Source: Halovivax ruber XH-70
GTDB lineage: Archaea; Halobacteriota; Halobacteria; Halobacteriales; Natrialbaceae
Assembly: GCF_000328525.1 (NCBI RefSeq)
Contig: NC_019964.1
Location: 1,054,001 to 1,118,000, forward strand
DNA: 64,000 nucleotides
Direction of reading: 5' to 3'
The position numbers and the translations under genes are program-made. A model generated the notes under the pieces. The model was not told the DNA's origin and made no database searches. It saw nothing but the letters and a program-made list of their open reading frames with translations. Positions 40,373-48,882 of this stretch are shown piece by piece (positions within the stretch are counted from its first letter, which is position 1; the number at the start of each line of letters is the position of its first letter).

Positions 40373-41515
40373 ATGAACTTCGAGCTGCCCGAGGAGCACC
40401 GGATGATCCGCAAGACGGTGCGGGACTTCTGTGAGGCCGAACTCGAACCGATCGCCCAGGAGATCGAGGACGAACACCGTTTCCCCGCCGAAATCTTCGA
40501 CCAGCTGGCAGACCTGGACGTGATGGGCGTGCCGATCACCGACGAGTACGGCGGACTCGGCGGCGATACGCTCATGTACGCCGTCGTCGCGGAGGAACTC
40601 GGCCGCGTCTCGGGCTCGGTGGGACTCTCATACGTCGCACACACCTCGCTGGCCTCCAAGCCGCTCGAACTCTTCGGTACCGCCGAACAGAAAGAACGCT
40701 GGCTCCGTCCGCTCGCGGAGGGCGAGTACCTCGGGGGCTGGGCACTGACCGAACCCGGCAGCGGCTCCGACGCCTCCGACATGAACACGACCGCCGAGAA
40801 GGACGGTGACGAGTGGGTCATCGACGGCACGAAGCAGTTCATCACGAACGCCTCCGAGGCGGGCTCCGTCCTCGTGAAAGCAGTCACTGACCCTGGCGCC
40901 GGCTACGACGGCATCTCGACGTTCATCGTCGACCCTGAGGCGGACGACGGTTTCGAAGTGACCACCGTCTGGGACAAGATGGGCCTGAACGCCTCGCCGA
41001 CGTGTGAACTTTCACTGGACTCGGTCCGCGTCCCGGAGGACCGCCTGCTCGGGGAGGAAGGCGACGGCTGGGACCAGACGAAGAAGACCTTAGACGGCGG
41101 CCGGATCTCCATCGCCGCCCTCTCGACCGGCCTCGCACAGGGCGCGTACGGACACGCGAAGGAGTACGCCGGCCAGCGCGAGCAGTTCGGGCAGCCGATC
41201 AGCGATTTCGACGCGATTCGCGACAAGTTAGTCGATATGTACCGAAAGACCGAGCGAGCCCGCTTGCTGACCCACAAGGCGGCTCACCGCTACGACGAGG
41301 GCAAACCGGTCACCAAAGCGTCCGCACTCGCGAAGCTCGACGCCTCGGAGGCGGCCCGCGAGGTCGCCGAGGAGGCCGTCCAGGTGCTCGGCGGCTACGG
41401 CTACACCACCGACTTCGCCCCACAGCGGTTCTACCGCGACGCCAAGCTCATGGAGATCGGCGAGGGAACGAGCGAGATCCAGCATCTGGTCATCGGCCGC
41501 GAACTCGGCCTGTAA
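40373..41515 (+). CDS. Acyl-CoA dehydrogenase
   Basis: A 380-residue flavoenzyme. The N-terminal helical domain contains MNFELPEEHRMIRKTVRDFCEAE, the middle domain ALTEPGSGSDAS (FAD/substrate loop), the C-terminal domain QFGQPISDFDAIRDKL and VQVLGGYGYTTDFAPQRFYRDAKLMEIGEGTSEIQHLVIGRELGL. It removes 2,3-hydrogens from an acyl-CoA and passes electrons to ETF. Chain-length specificity is not readable. A TATA-like GTTTATCTC lies about 28 bases before the start. Confidence 0.94.
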   Translation: MNFELPEEHRMIRKTVRDFCEAELEPIAQEIEDEHRFPAEIFDQLADLDVMGVPITDEYGGLGGDTLMYAVVAEELGRVSGSVGLSYVAHTSLASKPLELFGTAEQKERWLRPLAEGEYLGGWALTEPGSGSDASDMNTTAEKDGDEWVIDGTKQFITNASEAGSVLVKAVTDPGAGYDGISTFIVDPEADDGFEVTTVWDKMGLNASPTCELSLDSVRVPEDRLLGEEGDGWDQTKKTLDGGRISIAALSTGLAQGAYGHAKEYAGQREQFGQPISDFDAIRDKLVDMYRKTERARLLTHKAAHRYDEGKPVTKASALAKLDASEAAREVAEEAVQVLGGYGYTTDFAPQRFYRDAKLMEIGEGTSEIQHLVIGRELGL

Positions 41516-41641
41516 GCAGTCCATCTCCGTCGGCTGTCGACCGACGATCGCAGTTCTGTATTGGGGCGGTATGGCGCGACACTCGTCGTGATCGGTGTGG
41601 CGACCTCTGTATTTTCGGCCGGGTAGCTCGCCGGCAAGGTA

Positions 41642-42886
41642 TCACCACCCGCGCTGTTCGGCCGCGGTGGCGACGCGTTCGAGCGCGACGACGTACGCGG
41701 CCGTCCGCGGATCGTCGAGCTCGTGTTCCGCCATCGTCGCGGTGAGTTCGTCGAAGGCGTCGACGATATGCGTTTCGAGCGATTCGTTCACCCGCGACTC
41801 GCTCCAGGAAGTGCGCTGTCGGTTCTGGACCCACTCGTAGTACGAGACGACGACCCCGCCCGCGTTGGCGAGGATGTCCGGCACGACAAAGACGTCGTTT
41901 TCGACCAGCACGTCGTTGGCCGCCGGCGTGATCGGCCCGTTCGCTGCCTCGGAAATGACGTCGGCCGCGACGTCGCCGGCCAGGTCCGCGTCGATGGCGT
42001 TTTCGAGCCCGGCGGGGATCAGGAGATCGACGTCGAGGGTGAGCAGCTCGTCGTTCGTTCGCGTATCTGCACCGGGGTAGTGACAGACGCTACCGGTCTC
42101 GTCTTTGTGCCGTTTTACGTCGATTGGATCGAGGCCGTCACGGTCGACGACCGCCCCGTCGGAGTCGCTCACGGCCACGACGGTTGCGCCGCGTTCGTCG
42201 AGTAGCCGGGCCGCGATCCAGCCAGCGTTGCCGTAGCCCTGCACTGCGACGGTCGCGTCGGCGAGCGATCGCCCGAGGTGAGAAAATGCCTCGCGCGCGG
42301 CCAGCACCGTCGAGCGGCCGGTCGCCGCAACCCGGCCGGCGCTGCCGCCGCTCTCGATCGATTTGCCAGTGACGACGCCGGGTGCGGTCGTGCCCTCGAG
42401 CGTCTCGTAAGTGTCTTTGAACCAGTTCATCTCGCGCGGGCCGGTGTTGACGTCCGGTGCCGGGACGTCTCGATCTTCACCGACGAGCGGGCGCAGTTCC
42501 GTCGCATACGCTCGGGTCAGGCGTTCGCGTTCGGCCGTCGAGTAGTCGGCCGGGTCGAGCTCGATCCCACCTTTACCGCCGCCGAACGGAATGTCGACGA
42601 TCGCGCACTTGTAGGTCATCCAGCCCGAGAGCGCGATCACCTCGTCGCGATCCACGTCCGGGTGGTATCTGATCCCGCCCTTGTACGGGCCGCGGTCGCC
42701 GTTGAACTGCGAGCGATACGCCCGGAATCGATCGAGCGTCCCGTCGTCGCGTTCGATCGTCAGGTTCGTCTCGAGGACGCGCTCCGGGTGTGACAGCCGA
42801 TCGAACAACCCGTCGTCGACCTCGACGTGGGCCACAGCGCTCCGAAGCTGGGATCGGAAGTTCTCGTACGGCGTGGTCGGGCTCAT
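41642..42886 (-). CDS. gdhB: Glutamate (Glu/Leu/Phe/Val) dehydrogenase
   Basis: A 414-residue oxidoreductase. [13 protein letters not shown] and [19 protein letters not shown] form the substrate-binding site with catalytic Lys. [15 protein letters not shown] carries the catalytic Asp, and [17 protein letters not shown] is the NAD(P)-binding fold. [19 protein letters not shown] is the C-terminal signature. It interconverts glutamate and 2-oxoglutarate. The gene symbol is a general haloarchaeal assignment; the cofactor was not determined. Confidence 0.92.
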   Translation of the reverse strand: MSPTTPYENFRSQLRSAVAHVEVDDGLFDRLSHPERVLETNLTIERDDGTLDRFRAYRSQFNGDRGPYKGGIRYHPDVDRDEVIALSGWMTYKCAIVDIPFGGGKGGIELDPADYSTAERERLTRAYATELRPLVGEDRDVPAPDVNTGPREMNWFKDTYETLEGTTAPGVVTGKSIESGGSAGRVAATGRSTVLAAREAFSHLGRSLADATVAVQGYGNAGWIAARLLDERGATVVAVSDSDGAVVDRDGLDPIDVKRHKDETGSVCHYPGADTRTNDELLTLDVDLLIPAGLENAIDADLAGDVAADVISEAANGPITPAANDVLVENDVFVVPDILANAGGVVVSYYEWVQNRQRTSWSESRVNESLETHIVDAFDELTATMAEHELDDPRTAAYVVALERVATAAEQRGW

Positions 42887-43025
42887 ACTGGCACTACTGT
42901 GCCAACGAGTATCAAACGAAGCAACGGCGTAATTCTTGCACAGTCACGGAACACGGCTCGACCGATCAGGAGCGGATGTAGGTGGCTGTCGTCGAACTGC
43001 CCATCGTCGGCGTCTGCCTGCGAAC

Positions 43026-43883
43026 TCAGTCCCAGACTCCGGCTGCGTTCGACTGGTCGGCGATGCGCTCTGCCTTCGCGATCAGCGGCGCGTCGATCAT
43101 TTCGCCGTCGACCTCGAACACCCCGCGTCCCGCCGCCTCGGCCTCGACTTTCGCGTCGAGAACGGCTCGCGCCCACTCCCGCTGGGCCTCGTCCGGGGTG
43201 AACGCCTCGTTGATGGGGTCGACCTGCGACGGGTGTATGGCCAGTTTTCCGTCGAAGCCGTACTGGACGGCCGTTTCCGCCGACGCGATCAGTTGCTCCT
43301 CGTCGGAAAAGTCGGTCACCATCGTGTCGATGGCGTCTGTCTGGTGGGCTGCAGCGGCGAGGACCACACGCTGGCGGGCGTACGTGAGTTCCGAGAGCGA
43401 CGGGGTCGTCGTCGCGCCCAGGTCGGCCGCGAGGTCTTCCGACCCGAATACCAGTGCGTCGACGGTCTCGACGCCGGCAATCTCGGCCGCGTTGAGGATG
43501 CCCCGTGCGCTTTCGAGCAGCGCGAGTAGCGGGAGTGACTCGCCGTACTCCGAGATCGCTCCCGCGATCGAGCGAAGCGTTGCCGGCGAGTCGGCCTTGG
43601 GAACCATGATGGAATCCGGTGTGTCGGCGTCCCCGTCGAGGAGGGCCTCCAGATCGGCCTGCCACGCCGTCTGTGTGCTGTTTACCCGGACGCACACTTC
43701 GGCGTCGGGGTCGAACGACGGGTCGTCGAGGACGGCTGCGATCGCGTCGCGCGCCTCGGCTTTCCGGGCCGGGGCGACCGCGTCCTCGAGATCGAAGACG
43801 ATCACGTCGGCGCCCGCGTCGGGCGCCTTGCGCAGCATTTCAGGGCGGTCTCCCGGGGTGAACATGATCGAACGTCGAACCAT
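43026..43883 (-). CDS. CitE/HpcH-type CoA-ester lyase or thioesterase
   Basis: A 285-residue TIM-barrel protein. MVRRSIMFTPGDRPEMLRKAP and VIVFDLEDAVAPARK are the CitE signatures. VRVNSTQTAW, IMVPKADSPATL, LALLESARGILNA and LVFGSEDLAADLG give the metal and substrate residues, and KLAIHPSQVDPINEAFTP the C-terminal loop. Family members cleave citramalyl-, malyl- or beta-methylmalyl-CoA. The short length argues against the larger beta-methylmalyl-CoA lyase of the methylaspartate cycle. A MaoC gene diverges from it 230 bases away. Confidence 0.85.
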   Translation of the reverse strand: MVRRSIMFTPGDRPEMLRKAPDAGADVIVFDLEDAVAPARKAEARDAIAAVLDDPSFDPDAEVCVRVNSTQTAWQADLEALLDGDADTPDSIMVPKADSPATLRSIAGAISEYGESLPLLALLESARGILNAAEIAGVETVDALVFGSEDLAADLGATTTPSLSELTYARQRVVLAAAAHQTDAIDTMVTDFSDEEQLIASAETAVQYGFDGKLAIHPSQVDPINEAFTPDEAQREWARAVLDAKVEAEAAGRGVFEVDGEMIDAPLIAKAERIADQSNAAGVWD

Positions 43884-44113
43884 GTCCGGTCGTTGTCCGA
43901 CCGTGGTGTTGAACGTGTGGATTCGTCCAGTGGATCACCCGCCGACATCCGTGGCGAGTCGGTCACCAATCGATCGAGGCGACAAGTCGTTTTCGTGTGA
44001 TCGCGCTTTAGCTCCCGGTCGTCGGCGGTCGTGATGCGTTCCGCGAGGCGAACGGGAACTGACGCGACGGCGCTTCGGTTCGTTTTTGCCCCGGCGGAAA
44101 CGATCGATCACGT

Positions 44114-44566
44114 ATGACAGGTCTGTACTACGAGGAGTTCGAGGAGGGTGAGACCATCGAACACGAGCGTCGTCGGACGATCTCGGAAAGTGACAACCAG
44201 CGCTTTTGCGATATGACGATGAATCAGCAACCGTTGCACCTGGACGCCGAGTTTGCCGCCGAGACGGATTTCGGCGAGCGACTCGTCAACGGACTCTACA
44301 CGATGGCGCTCGCCGTCGGCATCACGATTCCGGAGACCACCGACGGGACGATCGTCGCGAACCTCTCCTACGACAACGTCGAACATCCGAAGCCGGTGTT
44401 CCACGGCGATACGATCTCCGTCTCGTCGACGGTGACCGACAAACGAGAGACGTCCGATGGTGAGCGCGGCGTCGTTACGATGCACGTCACCGTCTCCAAT
44501 CAGGACGACGAGGTCGTCTGCGAGTTCGATCGGACGGTCCTCTCTCGCAAGCGACCGACCGAGTGA
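44114..44566 (+). CDS. MaoC-like hot-dog hydratase
   Basis: A 150-residue single hot-dog domain. YYEEFEEGETIEHERRRTISESDNQRFCDMTMNQQPLHLDAEFAAET contains the MaoC hydratase motif with catalytic Asp and His, and TDFGERLVNGLYTMALAV the second part. VFHGDTISVSSTVTDKRE is the C-terminal signature. It probably hydrates an enoyl-CoA. Its divergent position to the CitE-like gene suggests the two act on linked CoA esters. The substrate is unknown. Confidence 0.85.
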   Translation: MTGLYYEEFEEGETIEHERRRTISESDNQRFCDMTMNQQPLHLDAEFAAETDFGERLVNGLYTMALAVGITIPETTDGTIVANLSYDNVEHPKPVFHGDTISVSSTVTDKRETSDGERGVVTMHVTVSNQDDEVVCEFDRTVLSRKRPTE

Positions 44567-44673
44567 TCCGTGAGTGAGACGCATTCGCCGGATCGACTGA
44601 CCGCCTTCCCGTCGAATCTGCGTCTCTCCGGTGGATCACCGATCTTTTTGCGTCTCCCCTCGCATGGGCTGGT

Positions 44674-45453
44674 ATGGTCGACGTCCTCGACAACAAACGG
44701 GTCGCCACCCGCCTTCGTATCCTCGTCGAGATCGCCGAGCGCCAGCCGGCCGTGAGCCAGAGCGAGATCGCCGACGAGGTGGGTGTGACGAGCCAGGCCG
44801 TCAGCGAGTACATCCGTGAACTCGTCGACGAGGGCTTCGTCGAGAAGGAAGCGCGATCGCGCTATCGCGTGACGAACGAAGGCGTCGACTGGCTCTTCCG
44901 GACGGCAGAAGGCGTCCGCCGATTCGCCGACCACGTCACCGAGGATCTTCTTGGGGCGATGAACGAAGCGGCGGCGATCGCGACTGACGACGTCACGGAA
45001 GGCGAGACCGTCTCACTCACGATGCGTGAGGGCTACATTCACGCAACTCCGACCGACGATGGCGACGCGACTGCCGTCGCGACGACCGACGCCGCTGCCG
45101 GTGGCGATGTCGGCGTCGCCGAGTGGGAGGGCGTCATCGATCTCGAACCCGGCACGGTGACAGTCATCCAGATCCCGCCTGTCCGTGCTGGCGGCGCTGA
45201 CGCGGCCGATCTCTCGTCGAGGGAGGCCGCCATCGAAGCCGCAGATCTCGTCGTCGCCAGCGGTGTCGAGGCAGTGGTCGCACTGGAATCGAACGGGGTC
45301 GAACCTGCCGTCTCCGTCGGTGCCGGCTCGGTCGCGAGTGCGGGGGCAGAGCGCGGCCTCGACGTGATCGTGGCGGCGACGACGGACGTGGTCGGGCGCG
45401 TCACCGACGAACTTCGTGATGGCGACGTCCCGTACGAAGTGAAAGAAGCGTAG
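44674..45453 (+). CDS. DUF7839-like predicted transcriptional regulator with N-terminal HTH
   Basis: A 259-residue protein. The N-terminal MarR-like HTH spans ATRLRILVEIAERQPAVSQSEIADEVGVTSQAVSEYIRELVDEGFVEKE. The remainder is alpha/beta (GVIDLEPGTVTVIQIPPVRAG, LVVASGVEAVVALESNGV), resembling a ligand-binding domain seen only in archaeal regulators of this kind. The DUF7839 label is from memory. Monocistronic. Confidence 0.8.
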   Translation: MVDVLDNKRVATRLRILVEIAERQPAVSQSEIADEVGVTSQAVSEYIRELVDEGFVEKEARSRYRVTNEGVDWLFRTAEGVRRFADHVTEDLLGAMNEAAAIATDDVTEGETVSLTMREGYIHATPTDDGDATAVATTDAAAGGDVGVAEWEGVIDLEPGTVTVIQIPPVRAGGADAADLSSREAAIEAADLVVASGVEAVVALESNGVEPAVSVGAGSVASAGAERGLDVIVAATTDVVGRVTDELRDGDVPYEVKEA

Positions 45454-45499
45454 GTGGCGAGCGAATCGGTGCGCCGGAGTATAGTGGTTCTTTGCTCGA

Positions 45500-46267
45500 C
45501 TAGCCGATGTATCGCAGGTCGTCGTCGCTCGGGACGTCCATCGACGCCTGTGACTCCATCTCCCGAATCTTGCCCATGACGGCTTCCATCTCCTCGGCAC
45601 GCTCGTCGAGCGAGTCGTACTCGACGTCGAATCCGAGGCGGGTTTCGAGCACCGATAGGACGGCTCTTGCACTCTTCGGATCGACGAGGTAGCCACTCGT
45701 CTCTCCCATCAGACACGCTGCATCGACCCCGCGTCGGACACCCAACCCGAGAAGCAGGCCGGACACGCCGACGATGCCGCCGGCGGGCTCGTCCTCGCGG
45801 AACTCGACGCCGGCGTCTTCGAGGTCGTCGATCATCGACTCGTCCGTGACTGCACCGATGACGTCGTACGATTCGATGAGTTCGCCGGTCGGAACGCCGC
45901 CGAGGGCGTAGCACTGGCTCACGTCGAACGACTCAGCGACGTCGAGGAACGCTTCGGCGAGCGCGTAGTGACCGTCACCGTGTTGCGCCTGGTGGTCGCC
46001 GGTGAACACGAGCAGATCTTCGCCGCCGGTTCCCGTGACGGCGTAGACTTCCGTGCAGGTAAGCGAGGCGACACCGTCCTCGACGGCAACCTGCGGTGGA
46101 AACGCCGTGGAGTAGATGCGACGGACGAGTGTCGATTCGGCCTCGAACTCTTCGAGCAGATGTTCGGCAACGAGGGATCCGACGTGGCCGACGCCGGGAA
46201 GCCCTTCGATCAGTACCGGGTCGTCGAGTTCGACGTCTGCGACGACGTCGATATCGAGTTCGTCCAT
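45500..46267 (-). CDS. PAC2-family proteasome assembly chaperone homologue
   Basis: A 255-residue protein. VLIEGLPGVGHVGSLVAEHLLEEF, FTGDHQAQHGDGHYALAEAFLD and LGGVPTGELIESYDVIGAVTDESM match the PAC2 family. GVSGLLLGLGVRRGVDAACLMGETSGYLVDPKSARAVLSVL follows, then a helical C-terminus. Archaeal members are related to eukaryotic proteasome assembly chaperones. It is the last gene of the translation operon, 3 bases after nop10, an arrangement conserved in archaea. Confidence 0.9.
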   Translation of the reverse strand: MDELDIDVVADVELDDPVLIEGLPGVGHVGSLVAEHLLEEFEAESTLVRRIYSTAFPPQVAVEDGVASLTCTEVYAVTGTGGEDLLVFTGDHQAQHGDGHYALAEAFLDVAESFDVSQCYALGGVPTGELIESYDVIGAVTDESMIDDLEDAGVEFREDEPAGGIVGVSGLLLGLGVRRGVDAACLMGETSGYLVDPKSARAVLSVLETRLGFDVEYDSLDERAEEMEAVMGKIREMESQASMDVPSDDDLRYIG

Positions 46268-46270
46268 ACC

Positions 46271-46447
46271 CTACGACCGGTGGCGCCGCTTAAGTGCGCG
46301 TCGGTACTTGCCGGATGGATCGTCGGGGGAGAAGGGTGCTGGGGCGGAGTTGACGGTGTCGGCACCACAACTGGGACACGTCTCTGTCAGTGAGTAGACT
46401 GGCCGATCGTGCGTCGAGCGATGACAGATACGGATGTCGGATTTCAC
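46271..46447 (-). CDS. nop10: H/ACA RNP component Nop10
   Basis: A 58-residue protein, starting with GTG at 46445-46447 (read MKSDIRICHRS). HDRPVYSLTETCPSCGADTVNSAPAPFSPDDPSGKYRRALKRR is the Nop10 pattern. It binds Cbf5 in the pseudouridylation RNP. It lies 25 bases after the aIF2alpha stop and 3 bases before PAC2. The frame is open far upstream, but that part is antisense to aIF2alpha. Confidence 0.9.
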   Translation of the reverse strand: MKSDIRICHRSTHDRPVYSLTETCPSCGADTVNSAPAPFSPDDPSGKYRRALKRRHRS

Positions 46448-46472
46448 GGGTAAAAGGGGGCGATTTCGGGGG

Positions 46473-47273
46473 TTATTCGTCGTCGGTGTGACGCTCTCGG
46501 TGGAACGATCCGGTGCCGCCTTCGTTCTCGATGGCGGTGATCGCTCGCTGGGCGCTCGCTTCGAGCTCTGCTTCGGCGGTCTTGTAGTTCGGCGCCTGCA
46601 CCTGAATCCGGTACTCGGGCGCACCGACGTAGGTGACGTCGAGGTCGACTTCGTCCGGTACCTCGCCGTTTCCTTCGCCGGCGGAAAGCGCCGACCTGAC
46701 GCCGTCGACGCCGGAGGCGGTTGGGTTCTCGAGGTCGACGTAGCCGGTGACGTTGACGTAGGGGACGGAGACGTTCTCGCGTGCGGTGTCGACGATCGCT
46801 TCGATATCGTCGTCGTTCAGCCCGCTGCCGTCGATCGCCTCGGCGCCGTGGATCGCCGACTCCTTGAACGCCTCGTAGAGCGTCGGGTGGACCGACAGGA
46901 GGTCGTTCGCGATGGCGGTGTAGGCGTCGCCGTCGATGTCCTCACCGAAGGCGAGTTCCATCCAGTTGTCCGCCTTCTGTTCGTTCTTCCACTCTTGGAT
47001 CTTCTCGGAGCGCTGGTGGTCGTTGACGTCCTTGATCGAGAGGTCGATCTGCTGGGCGTCTTCGTCGACGTCGAGTACCTTACAGACGGCGATCTGGCCT
47101 TCGCTGACGTGGTCGCGGACGTTCTTGATCCAGCCGCTCGCGACCTCGGAGATGTGAGCGAGGCCACGTTTGTCCTCGTACTCCTGCAGGTCGACGAACA
47201 CGCCGAAGTCTTCGATCTCGTCGATCTTCCCGACGACGAGCTCTCCCGATTCGGGCCAGCCGCTGTACTTCAT
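46473..47273 (-). CDS. eif2a: Translation initiation factor aIF2 alpha subunit
   Basis: A 266-residue factor. The N-terminal S1 domain ([47 protein letters not shown]) is followed by a helical domain ([15 protein letters not shown]) and a C-terminal alpha/beta domain. It forms the heterotrimer that brings initiator Met-tRNA to the ribosome; the initiator tRNA gene lies about 1.1 kb away. Its ATG overlaps the S27e stop by 4 bases. Confidence 0.96.
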   Translation of the reverse strand: MKYSGWPESGELVVGKIDEIEDFGVFVDLQEYEDKRGLAHISEVASGWIKNVRDHVSEGQIAVCKVLDVDEDAQQIDLSIKDVNDHQRSEKIQEWKNEQKADNWMELAFGEDIDGDAYTAIANDLLSVHPTLYEAFKESAIHGAEAIDGSGLNDDDIEAIVDTARENVSVPYVNVTGYVDLENPTASGVDGVRSALSAGEGNGEVPDEVDLDVTYVGAPEYRIQVQAPNYKTAEAELEASAQRAITAIENEGGTGSFHRERHTDDE

Positions 47274-47443
47274 CGTGACTCGACTGGTTCGACGATCTCG
47301 TGGTCGATCGAGGCCTTGCCCCCGGTCGGCCGAGCGAGCGTCGTTCCGCAGACGGCGCAGGCGACGTCGGTCGAGGCCTTGCCGAAGACGATCTGTTCGT
47401 TCTCACAATCCTCACATCGGACACGGTAGAATGTTCCTGCCAT
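47270..47443 (-). CDS. rps27e: Ribosomal protein S27e
   Basis: A 57-residue zinc-ribbon ribosomal protein: [44 protein letters not shown]. The four cysteines (CxxC...CxxC) bind zinc, and the LARPTGGKA motif is typical of S27e. The start at 47441-47443 follows the L44e stop by 5 bases. Confidence 0.96.
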   Translation of the reverse strand: MAGTFYRVRCEDCENEQIVFGKASTDVACAVCGTTLARPTGGKASIDHEIVEPVESR

Positions 47444-47448
47444 GGAAA

Positions 47449-47733
47449 TCACTCCTGGAATTCGAGTCGGCCGGCGCGCCATCCCTCTCGGAGGTGGGCC
47501 TTGCCGCACTCGCCACAGCGGTATTTGAGGTCGGTCTTCTTCGTGGGCTTGTTCCCACTGGGGACCTTCGAGAACTTCCCGGAGTTCCCGATCGTGGAGG
47601 TCTGGCGACGACGCTGTCGGTCGGCGACCTTCTTCATTCCCGTCGAGCGGCCGGTCCGGACCTTCTCGACTTCGTGTTCGTGGTGTTCGTTGCAGTGCGG
47701 ACAATAGGTGTTGAATCTGCGTGGCATCTGCAT
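47449..47733 (-). CDS. rpl44e: Ribosomal protein L44e
   Basis: A 94-residue zinc-binding ribosomal protein: [29 protein letters not shown], then a basic middle ([15 protein letters not shown]) and [22 protein letters not shown]. The CxxC pairs bind zinc. The ATG at 47731-47733 gives the conserved [11 protein letters not shown] start; a second Met two codons on is possible. First gene of the conserved L44e-S27e-aIF2alpha-Nop10-PAC2 operon. Confidence 0.96.
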   Translation of the reverse strand: MQMPRRFNTYCPHCNEHHEHEVEKVRTGRSTGMKKVADRQRRRQTSTIGNSGKFSKVPSGNKPTKKTDLKYRCGECGKAHLREGWRAGRLEFQE

Positions 47734-47869
47734 AGCGGTCTCACTTACCGGCAGTTGGACACCCCCGCTTAAAACCCGTTTGGTTCGCCGTGCGACTCGC
47801 GACGCCATCGGGGGACCGGTGCTCCCTCACTCCGAAGCGCTTACGGTTTGTCACTGTGACGGATCGACT

Positions 47870-48124
47870 ATGAAGCAACTCATCATCCACGGCGACCCCG
47901 AGATCAGGAAGGACGCCGTGCTCTCGATCGACGGCGAGGAGGTGGTCTGTTTCGGGATCAACCGCATGGGTGAGTGGCACGGCCCCGACCGCGTCCAGCT
48001 CTGGTGTACTGTCGGGACCGAAGACGAGCGCGAGGCGTACGAACTGAGATCGTACATTCCGCACTTTCTGGACGTCGAACACTACGACGCCGACGAGATT
48101 GCGGTCGTCGAAGCTGCTGCCTGA
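47870..48124 (+). CDS. HAH_0734-like conserved haloarchaeal protein
   Basis: An 84-residue protein (MKQLIIHGDPEIRKDAVLSIDGEEVVCFGINRMGEWHGPDRVQLWC...). It resembles a small conserved haloarchaeal family that I remember as HAH_0734. It diverges from the L44e operon. The start at 47870 begins the conserved sequence; the earlier open frame overlaps L44e. Function unknown. Confidence 0.78.
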   Translation: MKQLIIHGDPEIRKDAVLSIDGEEVVCFGINRMGEWHGPDRVQLWCTVGTEDEREAYELRSYIPHFLDVEHYDADEIAVVEAAA

Positions 48125-48348
48125 CCCGCCGTTCTCTTCAGCCAACGATCGAGTCGTTTTCCTTGCTGGGTGTGAGCAGTCGTCGAGGCTCTGTGCAATT
48201 CACCGTGAGTATCTGTTAGTACTTTCTCAAACAGCCCTGCTCCACTTTTATTGACGGCCCGTCCGTACACGCGGAGCGATCGAGACACAAACCCACATAC
48301 GGCACCCGAATCACAACCCTTAACTGTCGTACTCGGGTACCATGAGTC

Positions 48349-48423
48349 AGCGGGATGGGATAGCCAGGAGATTCCGGCGGGCTCATAACCCGCAGATCGG
48401 TAGTTCAAATCTACCTCCCGCTA
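48349..48423 (+). tRNA. Initiator tRNA-Met (CAU)
   Basis: The acceptor stem AGCGGGA/TCCCGCT (48349-48355, 48416-48422) is followed by discriminator A. The anticodon arm GCGGG CTCATAA CCCGC has a CAT anticodon flanked by three G-C pairs, and the T arm is GGTAG TTCAAAT CTACC. The A1-U72 pair together with the three G-C pairs in the anticodon stem identifies the initiator. No intron. CCA is not encoded. Confidence 0.92.
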
Positions 48424-48882
48424 CTTCTTGACTGCGAGCAAACTCGCGAGCAGTCAGATTCAGCCGTGGTAGTTTGAACGATATCGAGGTTCTGCGAGCG
48501 AAGCGAGCGGGCTTTTGGGGGTGTTCAATTCGATCGTGACATTCCGGCGAGATACTGCTGAAAGTCGAACGGTGGCGCAGTTTTACCCACGAGATGGTGT
48601 TGCATAGCGACGACCGAACGCAATGGGGAAAAGTGATTGCCAGACTGGTATGGTGACGTATTTTGTCGTAACCCTTAGTTAGCAGGCTCGACACGATCCA
48701 TTACTGGTCGTTCGGCTGTTACATTTGTGCCGTCCTCGACAGCTATAGGAATGTTGATGAATTCGCCGATAATCGACGAGTGAGGGTTTAAACGGGTGAT
48801 TCGGCCGGGGGTTGTGCAATGTGGCTATGTATCGTGTCTTCGTCCCACAAGGTTTAAGACGTGTCATTGAATCTGGTAGGCC
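48424..48882. other. Gap between initiator tRNA and peptide transporter operon
   Basis: About 460 bases without a convincing gene. An inverted repeat directly follows the tRNA (TGACTGC...GCAGTCA, about 48429-48456). TATA-like GGTTTAAGA (48851-48859) lies about 28 bases before the transporter start at 48883, and a second GGGTTTAAACGGG is near 48786. The minus-strand open frame here runs through the tRNA and is rejected. Confidence 0.5.

Noticed and set aside
41642-44566. Full methylaspartate cycle cluster
   Set aside because: Glutamate mutase, methylaspartate ammonia-lyase and mesaconate CoA-transferase genes are absent, and the CitE and MaoC proteins are shorter than the classical enzymes.
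48429-48456. Inverted repeat after the tRNA as integrase attachment site or terminator
   Set aside because: No integrase gene and no second copy of the tRNA 3' end in the window; no T tract follows directly.
48383-48694. 103-residue minus-strand frame across the initiator tRNA
   Set aside because: It is antisense to a well-formed tRNA and includes its complement; not a gene.
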